A stretch of 64,000 bases of DNA. Origin: Sphingomonas phyllosphaerae 5.2 (GTDB taxonomy: Bacteria; Pseudomonadota; Alphaproteobacteria; Sphingomonadales; Sphingomonadaceae). Both the position numbers and the translations under genes were made by a program. The notes beneath the pieces were generated by a model. It was not told the DNA's origin, ran no database searches, and was given only the letters and a program-made list of their open reading frames with translations. The stretch is from positions 1,453,501-1,517,500 of the forward strand of contig NZ_ATTI01000001.1 of assembly GCF_000419605.1 (NCBI RefSeq), written 5' to 3'. Position 1 is the first letter of the stretch. Each line of letters starts with the position of its first letter. Below are positions 1 to 7,921 of the stretch, piece after piece.

Positions 1-593
1 ACCCGGCGCTGGTCGATGCGCACCCCGATTCGATCGGGCGCGCGGTGCCGTTCGCCGAGGTACTGGTAGTGCGCGGCGACGGCACGCTCGCCGCGCCGGG
101 CGAGCCGGGCGAGCTGGTCCATGCCGGGCCGCTGGTCGCGCATGGTTATTGGCGCGATGCCGAGCGGACGGCGGCGCGGTTCCGCGCCGCGCCGGCGAGT
201 TCGCGTTACGGTGGCACGGCCGTGTGGTCCGGGGACACGGTCGTCGCGGACGAGGCCGGGTTGCTGCGCTTCGTCGGACGCGACGACGAGATGATCAAGA
301 CCGCCGGCCACCGGGTCAGCCCGCAGGAGGTCGAGGAAGCCGCGACTGCCGGCGACGAAGTGGCGGAGGCGGTCGCGGTCGGGGTGAGCGACGCGCGGCA
401 GGGGCAGGCGATCGTACTGGTCGCGCGCGGACCCGCGATCGGCGAAGCGGCGCTGCGCGCGCGGCTGAAGCGTGCGTTGCCTGCCTATATGCAGCCGGTA
501 CGGATCGACTGGCACGACGAACTGCCGCGCAATGCCAACGGCAAGCTGGACCGCGCCGCAATCGCGGCGGCGGCGCGGGAGGTACGCGTATGA
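1..593 (+). CDS. Acyl-CoA ligase (AMP-forming), exosortase A system-associated type, C-terminal part
   Basis: The reading frame is open from the window edge (first full codon at base 3), so this is the last 196 residues of a gene that starts outside. It shows the C-terminal half of the adenylate-forming superfamily: a G-E-L-V-H-A-G-P segment, the hinge-region GRDDEMIKTAGHRVSP motif, and the catalytic lysine in the terminal NANGKLDR motif. This superfamily activates a carboxylic acid as acyl-AMP and transfers it to CoA or a carrier. The stop overlaps the start of the next gene by four bases (ATGA), so the two are translationally coupled. That neighbour is a PLP decarboxylase, and the pair is the known partnership found in exosortase A/EPS loci. 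The family assignment is fairly sure; the substrate is unknown. Confidence 0.85.
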   Translation, partial: PALVDAHPDSIGRAVPFAEVLVVRGDGTLAAPGEPGELVHAGPLVAHGYWRDAERTAARFRAAPASSRYGGTAVWSGDTVVADEAGLLRFVGRDDEMIKTAGHRVSPQEVEEAATAGDEVAEAVAVGVSDARQGQAIVLVARGPAIGEAALRARLKRALPAYMQPVRIDWHDELPRNANGKLDRAAIAAAAREVRV

Positions 594-1807
594 AGCCGAT
601 GGGGCCGATCCCGCCTGCATTCGGGGAGCAATCCGGCGCGCTGACGATCGGCGGGCACGATGCGTCGGCACTGGTCGCGACGCATGGCGCGCCGCTGTTC
701 GTTTATGACGCCGCGCTGGTCGCGGGGCAGGTGGCGCGGTTCCGCGCGGCGATGCCGGCGATCGACCTGCATTATGCGATCAAGGCCAATCCGTTGCCCG
801 CGCTGCTGGCGCGGATCGCGCCGGTGGTGGATGGGCTTGACGTCGCCTCGGGCGGCGAACTGGCGCGCGCGCTGACGGTCAAGCCGGGAGCGGCGATCAG
901 CTTCGCGGGGCCGGGCAAGCGCGACGCGGAGCTGGAGGCGGCGATTGCGGCAGGCGCGACGCTCAATCTGGAATCGGCGGGAGAGGCACGACGCGCGTTG
1001 GCGGCGGGCGATCGGCTGGGCGTGCGCCCGCGCGTTGCGGTGCGGGTGAACCCGGATATGGAACTGCGCGGGTCGGGGATGAAGATGGGTGGCCGTGCGT
1101 CACCGTTCGGTATCGATGCCGAACATGCCGCAGCGGTGGTGCGTGACGTGATCGCGGGTGGCGCGGACTGGCGCGGACTGCACATCTATGCCGGCTCGCA
1201 GGCGCTGGACGCGGGTGCGGTGATCGAGATGCAGGCCGCGACGCTGGCGCTGGCGGCCCGGCTGGCCGAGCAGGTCGGCGTCACGCCGCCGCTGGTCAAT
1301 CTCGGCGGTGGATTCGGGGTGCCGTATTTCGCGGGCGACGTCGCGCTGGACGTCGAGGCGGTCGGCGCGGCATTGGGCGAAGCGCTCGCGATGCGGGGCG
1401 CAGCGCTGCGCGACAGTCGCTTCGCGATCGAACTGGGGCGGTGGCTGGTCGCGGAAGCGGGCGTCTATCTGACGCGCGTCGTCGACGTGAAGGCGAGCCG
1501 CGGCGAGACCTTCGTCGTGGTCGATGGCGGGCTGCACCACCAGTTGGCGGCAAGCGGCAATTTCGGAACGGTGGTGCGCCGCAACTATCCGCTGGCAGTG
1601 GCGGCGCGGATGGGCGCGGCGGCGGCAGGCGAGGTGTCGGTGGTCGGATGCCTGTGCACCCCGCTCGACCGGCTGGGCGACCGCGTCGCGCTGCCGCCCG
1701 TCGCGGAGGGCGAGGTGATCGCGATCTTCCTTGCCGGTGCCTATGGCGCGACGGCGAGCCCGGCGGCGTTCCTCGGCCACCCGGCGCCGGCGGAACTGGT
1801 CGTGTGA
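590..1807 (+). CDS. Pyridoxal-dependent decarboxylase, exosortase A system-associated
   Basis: A 405-residue fold-type III PLP enzyme of the ornithine/diaminopimelate decarboxylase superfamily. The Schiff-base lysine is K65 in YAIKANP. Later come a glycine-rich NLGGGFGVPY phosphate-binding segment, ELGRWLVAEAG, and GCLCTPLD, where the active-site cysteine of the family normally lies. The ATG start overlaps the upstream ligase stop; an upstream in-frame extension exists but reads through the ligase in another frame and is rejected. Together with the ligase this matches the decarboxylase/ligase pair of exosortase A loci, thought to act in cell-surface polysaccharide or related small-molecule synthesis. 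The actual amino-acid substrate cannot be told from sequence. It is the last gene of its operon; the next gene is convergent. Confidence 0.88.
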   Translation: MKPMGPIPPAFGEQSGALTIGGHDASALVATHGAPLFVYDAALVAGQVARFRAAMPAIDLHYAIKANPLPALLARIAPVVDGLDVASGGELARALTVKPGAAISFAGPGKRDAELEAAIAAGATLNLESAGEARRALAAGDRLGVRPRVAVRVNPDMELRGSGMKMGGRASPFGIDAEHAAAVVRDVIAGGADWRGLHIYAGSQALDAGAVIEMQAATLALAARLAEQVGVTPPLVNLGGGFGVPYFAGDVALDVEAVGAALGEALAMRGAALRDSRFAIELGRWLVAEAGVYLTRVVDVKASRGETFVVVDGGLHHQLAASGNFGTVVRRNYPLAVAARMGAAAAGEVSVVGCLCTPLDRLGDRVALPPVAEGEVIAIFLAGAYGATASPAAFLGHPAPAELVV

Positions 1808-1846
1808 CCTCAGTTGCGGCGTCGCGTACGATGACGGAGCGGGCGT

Positions 1847-3028
1847 CTAGGCGGCGAGCGTAGCGAACGCTGGCCGCAGCGGCGCGGCCGTTTCTTCCTC
1901 GATACGGTCGCGGCCGGCGCGCTTTGCGCGGTAGAGCGCCTGATCGGCAGCGGTGAGCAGGTCGCCGAGGGTGCGCTCGCCCGACTGCCCGATGGCGAGC
2001 CCGATGCTGACCGTGAGTCTGGACGCACCCGGCGTATGGCGCAGCTCGCGGGTGCGCGCGGCGATCCGCCCGGCCAGCGCGAGCGCATCGCGGTGAGAGA
2101 CGCCGACCAGCAGCACGGCGAATTCCTCGCCGCCGATCCGTGCCGGCATCGCGCAATGCCCGCTGCCCAGTGCGTCGAGCAGCGCCCCTGCGAACAGCAC
2201 GAGCGCACGGTCGCCCGCCGAATGACCCCAGCGATCGTTGACCTGCTTGAAATGGTCGAGGTCGAGCATCAGCAGCGTCGCGCCATGCGGGGCGGCGGCG
2301 GCGGGTACCGCGCGTTCCATGAAGGCGCGACGATTGAGCAGCCCGGTCAGCGAGTCGGTGGTCGCTGCCTCGCGCTGCCGCTGCGCCTCGTTGCCGAGCT
2401 CCAGCGTGGTTACCGACAGCACCAGCGTGAGATAGATCGCGATATAGGCCAGCAGCCACAGCCCTGGCAGCGGCGACGCGCTATGCAGCGGCACGAGGAT
2501 ATCGCTGCGCAACGCGGTATAGGCGGTCATCGCCAGCGACGTCGCCGACAGCAGCAACAACAGCGTCGCCGTCAGCCAGCGGCTGGGCGAGCGATAACCA
2601 TGGATACGGCGCAGCAGCTCCGTCGACATCGCGAGGCAATAAGTGGTGAAGGCGAGCGTCGCGACGACGTTTCGCACCGCCTCGGCCGTGAAAAACGCCG
2701 GGATCAGGCATGCGGCAGTCCAGACGACCGCGCCGCTCCAGACGGCCAGCGGCCGGCGCGGACGCGCGTGGACCAGCCGTACCCCGGCCCACAGGAAGGC
2801 GAAGACCTGGATGAAGCAGACCTGCGCTGCCCACACGGCCAGCCAGTCCGGCGCGACGCCGCGCAGCATGTAGCACAGGCAGCCGAACACCCCGGCGGTG
2901 ATCGAACAGGCGGTCCACAGATGAATGCGCTCCTGGCGCCGGCCGAGCCATAGCGTCCAGAAGTATAGCGCCATCACGACCTCGATCGTCGTGCTAGCGA
3001 TGAACAGCGTCGCCACGTCCAGCGTCAC
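1847..3028 (-). CDS. Membrane-anchored diguanylate cyclase (GGDEF)
   Basis: A 393-residue protein with about six to seven hydrophobic segments in residues 5-210, a sensory membrane region like the MASE-type modules, followed by a GGDEF domain (about 220-380). The catalytic signature is GGEEF at 299-303, preceded by DLDHFKQVND for metal and substrate binding, so the cyclase should be active and make cyclic-di-GMP at the inner membrane. The product-inhibition site (RxxD, just before the signature) is replaced by G-H-C-A, so feedback inhibition is probably lost. The start is a GTG with a G-rich ribosome site (GGGGGG) seven bases upstream. It is convergent with the decarboxylase. Cyclic-di-GMP often controls exopolysaccharide, which fits the adjacent exosortase/EPS genes, but that link is inference. 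Confidence 0.9.
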   Translation of the reverse strand: MTLDVATLFIASTTIEVVMALYFWTLWLGRRQERIHLWTACSITAGVFGCLCYMLRGVAPDWLAVWAAQVCFIQVFAFLWAGVRLVHARPRRPLAVWSGAVVWTAACLIPAFFTAEAVRNVVATLAFTTYCLAMSTELLRRIHGYRSPSRWLTATLLLLLSATSLAMTAYTALRSDILVPLHSASPLPGLWLLAYIAIYLTLVLSVTTLELGNEAQRQREAATTDSLTGLLNRRAFMERAVPAAAAPHGATLLMLDLDHFKQVNDRWGHSAGDRALVLFAGALLDALGSGHCAMPARIGGEEFAVLLVGVSHRDALALAGRIAARTRELRHTPGASRLTVSIGLAIGQSGERTLGDLLTAADQALYRAKRAGRDRIEEETAAPLRPAFATLAA

Positions 3029-3147
3029 CGAAAGCCCCCCATGTCGCGGCCCCCCGGCGCGCTAACCTAGTATAGCGCGGGCGTGACATTCACGGCAAGT
3101 GGCCGTGATGACAGGAATATTCGACAGCCTCGCTGTCGTTCACGCGA

Positions 3148-3333
3148 TCAGCGCAACAGCAGCGCCAGCGCCCCGAACAGCGTGGCACCACCGATCGGGG
3201 CAACGAGCAGCAGGAGCACGTTGACGCCGATGATCGTCGCGAGCGTCTTTTCCTGCCGCGCGGTCAGCCGCGGCGCCGGGCGGCGTGGCTGCCACGGCGG
3301 AGGTGGCGGCTGGTCGCGGAAATCGACGAACAT
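3148..3333 (-). CDS. Small single-span membrane protein
   Basis: A 61-residue protein. Residues 1-32 are polar and proline-rich (PPPPPWQPRRP), and residues 33-61 form one or two hydrophobic stretches ending almost at the C-terminus. The chosen ATG has GGAG eight bases upstream; a longer in-frame start 24 codons further up gives a less convincing N-terminus. No family is recognised. It may be a small inner-membrane protein of the type seen in sphingomonads, but it has no diagnostic motif. It lies alone between the diguanylate cyclase and the PEP-CTERM protein. Confidence 0.5.
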   Translation of the reverse strand: MFVDFRDQPPPPPWQPRRPAPRLTARQEKTLATIIGVNVLLLLVAPIGGATLFGALALLLR

Positions 3334-3504
3334 GCGCAGGCTCCGGCAGGTCGGGAACACGATGCTAGGCGCTTGTAAGGAAAGGATCAATCCTGACGTC
3401 GCCATGGCTGATGCGCGCGCCGAAAGCTGCTATGCCAGCAACAGCGCCATGGTCGACAGGGGACAGGGACGTGCCCGTCGCCCGCTGCGCCAGGGAGATG
3501 GATC

Positions 3505-4299
3505 ATGCGACTTGCTTCGATCGGCATGGCGATCGCGTTCGCCTGCAGCACGACGACCCCCGCGACCGCCGCGGTCTTCACCTACGTCGTCACCGGGACG
3601 GTCGTCGGCGACACCAGCAACCAGGGAACCGCCTTCGGCGAGAACGTGCTGGGCAGTACGTTCTCGGCACGGTTCGAGGTCGACGATGCGGCGCCGCTGG
3701 CGCTGTATGCCGCGGATGCCGGCGGATCGTCGGCACAGGGCGGCGGGCTGATCCAGGACGGCACGCGGCCGCCGGTGAGCGCGGTACTGACGATCAACGG
3801 GAAAGACTATGCGATCCGCACCGGCGACAAGAACGAGCCGCCGGCGTGCTTCCCGAGTGGCGAATGCTATGGCGCGTCGTCCTTCATCGACGACGCGGGC
3901 GGGGTGGTGAAGAACGTGGCCGCGCGGCAGCTGGACCTGTTCGCCGGCTATGACAGCTACGACAGCTGCTGCGCGGATTACGGCAGCTACTCCAGCAGTT
4001 CGACCGACGACCTGCGCTTCACGCTGGCCGATGCCGCGTTCATCGTGCCCGATTACCGGCAGGCGGGGACGTTCGGTGTGACGGGCACGGGAAGCTTCCT
4101 GACCGCCCGCAGTTATTTCGATCGCAGCGGCGGGATCGACTACGACACGCGGCTGTCGTTCGCGGCGACCTCGTTGCGGGTGGACGGCGCGGTGCCGGAG
4201 CCGGCAACCTGGGCGCTGATGATCCTTGGCTTCGGGCTGGTCGGCGCCGTGTTGCGGCAAGGGCGCGTGCCAGCCGGCCGGCCGGCGCGCGCGGCGTAG
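3505..4299 (+). CDS. PEP-CTERM sorting-domain protein (exosortase substrate)
   Basis: A 264-residue exported protein. Residues 1-23 form a signal peptide ending TPATAA. The body has no recognised domain and includes a Tyr/Ser/Cys-rich stretch (near SCCADYGSYSSSS). The C-terminus carries a classic sorting signal from residue 230: VPEPATWALMILGFG, a hydrophobic span, then a basic tail (LRQGRVPAGRPAR). Such proteins are cut at the PEP motif by exosortase after export and usually end up at the outer surface or in the EPS matrix. The two exosortase-associated genes 1.7 kb upstream support a functional link. The start has a GGGAG-like site upstream. The protein's own role is unknown. Confidence 0.88.
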   Translation: MRLASIGMAIAFACSTTTPATAAVFTYVVTGTVVGDTSNQGTAFGENVLGSTFSARFEVDDAAPLALYAADAGGSSAQGGGLIQDGTRPPVSAVLTINGKDYAIRTGDKNEPPACFPSGECYGASSFIDDAGGVVKNVAARQLDLFAGYDSYDSCCADYGSYSSSSTDDLRFTLADAAFIVPDYRQAGTFGVTGTGSFLTARSYFDRSGGIDYDTRLSFAATSLRVDGAVPEPATWALMILGFGLVGAVLRQGRVPAGRPARAA

Positions 4300-4300
4300 C

Positions 4301-5209
4301 TCACGCGGCCTGCGGGATCGCGTCGCGACGGCGATGACGGATGTGGTCGTCGATCGCGGCCACGATCGGGTCGACCAGTTCGGGCGGCAGCGTATGGCCC
4401 ATGCCGTCGATCTCCAGCAGCCGCGCGCCCGAGATCGCGCGCGCGGTGTCGCGGCCGCCCGCCACCGGTACCAGCGGATCGTCGCTGCCGTGGATCACCA
4501 GTGTCGGCGCGGTGATGCGGCGCAGGCGATCGGTGCGATCGCCATCCGCGATGATCGCGGCGATCTGACGCAGGAAGCCGGTCGGGCAGCGGTTGCGCAG
4601 CGTCTCGCCCCGAATGCGTTCGGCCATGACCGCGTCCGCCATCGGGAAGCGCCCGCCCACCGCACGCCCGGCGATCGTGCCATGCGCGACGATCGCCTCG
4701 ATTTCATCGCTCTTCGGATGGCGCAGCAGCAGCGCGGTAGCGCGCATCGTCGGGCGCGAGCAGGACGGGTTGCCGGTGGTCGACATGATCGAGGTGAGCG
4801 TGCGCACCCGTTCCGGCCAGCGTGCCGCGATCAGCTGCGCGATCATCCCGCCCATCGAGGCACCGACGACGTGCGCGCGGTCGATTCCCAGCGCGTCGAG
4901 CAGTCCGATCGCATCCTGCGCCATGTCGGTGAGGGTATAGGGCACCGCGGGCACGCGCCCGAACTGCATCTGCATCGCCGTCCACACGATGTGCGGCGCA
5001 CCGAGATGATCGAACTTGGTGGAGAGCCCGACATCGCGGTTGTCGTAGCGGATCACGCGATAGCCGCGCTCCGCCAACGCATCGACCATCGCCTGCGGCC
5101 AGCGTACCAGTTGCGCGCCCAGACCCATGACCATCAGGATCACCGGGCCGTCGCGTGGCCCCTCGTCCTCATATTCGATCTCGATCCCGTTCGCCCGTAC
5201 CGCTGCCAT
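4301..5209 (-). CDS. Alpha/beta hydrolase
   Basis: A 302-residue alpha/beta hydrolase-fold enzyme. The nucleophile elbow is GASMGG with Ser118; the acid is in GSDDPLVP (D243 or D244) and the histidine is H272 in GMGHTLP, giving a complete Ser-Asp-His triad. A short oxyanion-hole segment (MVMGLGAQ) lies near residue 27. There is no signal peptide, so it is probably cytoplasmic. The family hydrolyses esters, lactones or C-C bonds; the substrate cannot be told. An open frame extends a further 1.2 kb upstream on the same strand but reads antisense through the MarR and ROK genes, so the ATG at 5209 is chosen. It is divergent from the marR gene, which makes it a likely target of that regulator. Confidence 0.88.
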   Translation of the reverse strand: MAAVRANGIEIEYEDEGPRDGPVILMVMGLGAQLVRWPQAMVDALAERGYRVIRYDNRDVGLSTKFDHLGAPHIVWTAMQMQFGRVPAVPYTLTDMAQDAIGLLDALGIDRAHVVGASMGGMIAQLIAARWPERVRTLTSIMSTTGNPSCSRPTMRATALLLRHPKSDEIEAIVAHGTIAGRAVGGRFPMADAVMAERIRGETLRNRCPTGFLRQIAAIIADGDRTDRLRRITAPTLVIHGSDDPLVPVAGGRDTARAISGARLLEIDGMGHTLPPELVDPIVAAIDDHIRHRRRDAIPQAA

Positions 5210-5341
5210 CGCCTGCTCCGTCGCGCCACCTCGAACGCTTGTGTGGAAAAGTTTCGACGTCCTTGTAGGCTTCGTAACATTAATGCAACATTTCGGGTTC
5301 TGGTTCCGCTCCTTCCTTTCCCATGTTAGCGCAGGTGTCCC
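5210..5341. promoter_or_regulatory. Divergent promoter region, hydrolase / marR
   Basis: A 132-bp region between two divergent genes, less GC-rich than its surroundings. It holds a direct repeat of AACATT at 5276-5281 and 5287-5292, spaced 11 bp, inside TAACATTAATGCAACATT. It is the obvious place for both promoters and for binding of the MarR protein encoded on one side. MarR proteins usually bind palindromes, so the direct repeat is only suggestive. Confidence 0.35.
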
Positions 5342-5785
5342 ATGGCCGAACGCCTCCAACTCGATCAGTTCCTGCCGTATCTGCTGTCGGTCACCTCGAA
5401 CCGGGTCAGCGGCCGGATCGCGAGCGCGTATGAGACGCTGTTCGGGCTGACGATCCCCGAATGGCGGCTGGTGACGCTGATCGCGGAACATGCGCCGATC
5501 ACGCAGGCGCAATTGTGCGACCGCAGCCGGATGGACAAGGTGACGGTCAGCCGCGCGGCGATCTCGCTGACGCAGCGCGGGCTGCTGGGGCGCACCCCCA
5601 ACGCCACCGACCGCCGTTCGCATCATCTGCGCTTGAGCACCGACGGCGAAGCGCTGTACGCGCAGGTCGCGCCGCAGGCCGCCGCGCTGGAGCGGCGGAT
5701 CTTCGGGCGTTTCAACGCGCGTGAACTGGCGCAGTTTACGGACATGCTGCGGCGGATCGACGCCGCGGTCGAGGAGGAAGACTGA
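5342..5785 (+). CDS. MarR-family transcriptional regulator
   Basis: A 147-residue winged-helix regulator. The DNA-binding part runs from about residue 40 to 100: ITQAQLCDRSRMDKVTVSRA is the recognition helix region, followed by the wing with NATDRRSHHLRLS, both typical of MarR. It is divergent from the alpha/beta hydrolase and sits directly upstream of a ROK kinase, with the next ATG immediately after this stop, so it probably forms an operon with the kinase and controls the divergent hydrolase. The ligand is unknown. Confidence 0.9.
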   Translation: MAERLQLDQFLPYLLSVTSNRVSGRIASAYETLFGLTIPEWRLVTLIAEHAPITQAQLCDRSRMDKVTVSRAAISLTQRGLLGRTPNATDRRSHHLRLSTDGEALYAQVAPQAAALERRIFGRFNARELAQFTDMLRRIDAAVEEED

Positions 5786-6712
5786 ATGGCGCAAGTGCCG
5801 TTGATCGCGGGCGTGGAACTGGGCGGCACGAAGTGCATCGCGGTGCTCTCCAGCGGGCCCGACGCGATCCTGGAGGAGGTACGCGTCCCCACCACCCGGC
5901 CCGAGGAGACGTTGCCCGCGCTGGAGGCGGCGATGGACAAGTGGCGCGGCGTGGCGGCGATCGGCATCGCCAGCTTCGGCCCGGTTTCGATCGACCCGCA
6001 ATCGGCCGATTACGGCAAGATCACCTCGACGCCGAAGCCGCACTGGGCGGGCACGGACATCGCGCGCCGGCTCGCGGCGCGCTACGGCGTGCCGGTCGGC
6101 TTCCACAGCGACGTGGTGGGCGCGGCGATGGCCGAGGCGCGCTGGGGTGCGGGGCAGGGGCTGGGCGATCTGGCCTATGTCACGGTCGGCACCGGCGTGG
6201 GTGCGGGCATGATCGCGCACGGCCGCCCGGTCGACGGGCTGACCCATAGCGAGTTCGGCCATATCCGCCCGGTGCGGCTGCCCGGCGACGACTGGGCCGG
6301 CGTGTGCCCATATCACGGCGCGTGCGTGGAGGGTCTGGCGGCCGGCCCGGCGATCGCGGCGCGCACCGGCATCAAGGGCGAGGACCTTCCACAGGATCAC
6401 GAGGCGTGGGAGACGGTGGTCGGCGCGCTGTCGTCGCTGTTCGCGACGCTGACGCTGACCGGCGTCCCGCGGCGCATCGTGCTGGGCGGGGGCGTGATGG
6501 TGGGCAACCCATGGCTGCTGCCGCGGCTGCGCGCGGCGACCGCGACGAGCCTGAACGGCTATGTGGCCTTGCCGGCGGTGGCGGACATGGAGACGTTCAT
6601 CGTCCCGGCCGCGCTGGGCGGTAACGCCGGCCCGCTGGGCGCGGTGGTGCTGGGCGCACAGGCGCTGGAAGACCGGACCGGCGCCGCGACGGGGTCGTTG
6701 CTGCGCGGCTGA
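5786..6712 (+). CDS. ROK-family fructokinase
   Basis: A 308-residue sugar kinase. It opens with the ROK phosphate-binding motif GVELGGTKCIAV. Then come VTVGTGVGAG, the active-site and zinc region HIRPVRLPGDDWAG, and a zinc-binding CPYHGACVEG cluster typical of the fructokinase branch rather than glucokinase. The expected reaction is ATP-dependent phosphorylation of fructose to fructose 6-phosphate in the cytoplasm (EC 2.7.1.4). The ATG directly abuts the marR stop codon, so the two are co-transcribed. Family is secure; exact sugar specificity is inferred from the CPYH variant. Confidence 0.9.
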   Translation: MAQVPLIAGVELGGTKCIAVLSSGPDAILEEVRVPTTRPEETLPALEAAMDKWRGVAAIGIASFGPVSIDPQSADYGKITSTPKPHWAGTDIARRLAARYGVPVGFHSDVVGAAMAEARWGAGQGLGDLAYVTVGTGVGAGMIAHGRPVDGLTHSEFGHIRPVRLPGDDWAGVCPYHGACVEGLAAGPAIAARTGIKGEDLPQDHEAWETVVGALSSLFATLTLTGVPRRIVLGGGVMVGNPWLLPRLRAATATSLNGYVALPAVADMETFIVPAALGGNAGPLGAVVLGAQALEDRTGAATGSLLRG

Positions 6713-6717
6713 CGGGC

Positions 6718-6742
6718 GGGCGGAGGCGCCCGGGCGCCGCCC
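6718..6742 (+). terminator. Possible hairpin terminator after fructokinase
   Basis: Arms GGGC..GGCGCC and GGCGCCGCCC pair over ten bases with a three-base bulge and a tight loop, starting six bases after the kinase stop. There is no T-tract, so it is at best a weak or Rho-assisted stop. Confidence 0.35.
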
Positions 6743-6810
6743 TCGCGCATGTCGCGTGGGTGAGCTGCGGGCTTGGCAGGTCGGTGCGCTATGTGACGTT
6801 CGTCTCTCCG

Positions 6811-6889
6811 GCGTCGTTGCGCGCGTGACGAAGCAATCCTGGGCGTCCTGGTCCGGCGCTGGATTGCTTCACGACGCTCGCAATGACGC
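6811..6889. repeat. REP-like imperfect inverted repeat
   Basis: Two 29-bp arms (6811-6839 and 6861-6889) match at 24 of 29 positions when one is reverse-complemented, with a 21-bp loop. Each arm contains GAAGCAATCC and a GCGTC-TTGCG core. The same core (CATTGCGAGCG..GAAGCGA) occurs again as an inverted repeat near 59231-59292. It is intergenic in both places, as expected for a dispersed palindromic repeat. Confidence 0.7.
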
Positions 6890-7101
6890 ACCGGTGGCGC
6901 GGAGATCTCGTCGGGTTCGGGCAACGCTCGCCGTATCTACTTCAATCGAGACGATCCGTGGGCCGGCATCCCGGACCTGATCCGGAAAGCCGCTTCGGCT
7001 GCCGTACCTGAGTGGCGCGACCCGGATCACGTCGGGGAAGGAACATGGCAACGATCGATCCGGCGTGGAACGCACGTCCGCATCCCACGCGCGCCATCCG
7101 A

Positions 7102-7905
7102 TCACCCCAGTGCGTATGCCTCCGCCGCCGCGACCTGTTGGTCGCCGGGGCGTACGCCGGTGTAGAGCACGAACTGCGCCAGCGCCTGCAAGGTCGCGAT
7201 CTGCGCGCCGGTCACCACGCGCTTGCCCGCCGCCTGCGCCGCGCGAAGCAGCGGGGTCTCGACCGGCTTCGCGACCGCGTCGATCACTATCTGCGCCGCC
7301 GCGATCTGTTCCTGCGCGAACGCCAGCGCGTCCTGGTCGGCACCGGTCATCCCGACCGGCGTGACGTTGACGAGCAGCGGCGCCTCGCCCGCGGCCGTCG
7401 CCTGCCAGCCGAGACCAAGCCGCTCCGCCAGCGCGCGCCCGGCGGCCTCGTTGCGTGCAGCGATCGTACCTTCGGTAAAGCCAGCGTCGACCAGCGCGGT
7501 CGCGACCGCCTTCGCCATCCCGCCGCTGCCACGCAGCAGGAACGGCACGCGCGGCAGCGGCTCGATCAGCTCGCGCATCGCGCTGTAATCGGTGTTGAAG
7601 CCCAGCAGTTCGCCGTCGTCGTTGACGATCGTGTTCACGCTGTCGATCGCCGCCGCCGAGTCACGCAGGCCATCAAGCATCGGGATCACCGCTTCCTTGA
7701 ACGGCATCGACACCGCGCAGCCGCGGATGCCGAGTGCACGGATGCCGGCGATCGCGCCGCCCAGGTCGGTGGTGGTGAACGCCTTGTAGACGTAATCCAG
7801 CCCGAGCGCGTCGTAGAGGTGATTGTGAAAGCGCGAGCCGAACGTGCCGGGACGCGCGGCGAGCGACATGCAGAGACGGGTGGCGGGACCGATCGGCGGC
7901 TTCAT
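7102..7905 (-). CDS. Shikimate-dehydrogenase-like protein (AroE superfamily)
   Basis: A 267-residue protein of the shikimate dehydrogenase superfamily. The N-terminal substrate domain has the catalytic lysine K70 in SMPFKEAV and aspartate D106 in GFNTDY, with SVNTIV between. The C-terminal Rossmann domain has GSGGMAKAV. The canonical AroE motif (TIPHK) is replaced by SMPFK, and the substrate-binding SxS is absent near the N-terminus (LCMSLAARPGTFG). This fits the shikimate-dehydrogenase-like branch (related to Haemophilus HI0607) rather than the biosynthetic aroE, so it may use quinate or shikimate poorly or another substrate. It follows dinB on the same strand with a 16-bp gap. Confidence 0.8.
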   Translation of the reverse strand: MKPPIGPATRLCMSLAARPGTFGSRFHNHLYDALGLDYVYKAFTTTDLGGAIAGIRALGIRGCAVSMPFKEAVIPMLDGLRDSAAAIDSVNTIVNDDGELLGFNTDYSAMRELIEPLPRVPFLLRGSGGMAKAVATALVDAGFTEGTIAARNEAAGRALAERLGLGWQATAAGEAPLLVNVTPVGMTGADQDALAFAQEQIAAAQIVIDAVAKPVETPLLRAAQAAGKRVVTGAQIATLQALAQFVLYTGVRPGDQQVAAAEAYALG

Positions 7906-7921
7906 CGGCGAATTCCTTCGT

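Larger units (their letters stand above)
6713..7101. other. Non-coding stretch with hairpin and palindromic repeat
   Basis: About 390 bp between the ROK kinase and the convergent shikimate-dehydrogenase-like gene. No reading frame here looks coding. It holds a GC-rich hairpin just after the kinase stop and a long imperfect inverted repeat of the REP-like type (both listed separately). Confidence 0.6.

Noticed and set aside
149..1807. Longer start for the PLP decarboxylase
   Set aside because: The extra 147 codons overlap the ligase in another frame; the ATG at 590 overlaps the ligase stop and gives a normal N-terminus.
4301..6400. A very long minus-strand frame of 699 residues over the hydrolase, marR and ROK genes
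   Set aside because: Only the last 302 residues are hydrolase-like; the rest is antisense to well-supported genes and has arginine/histidine-rich shadow composition.
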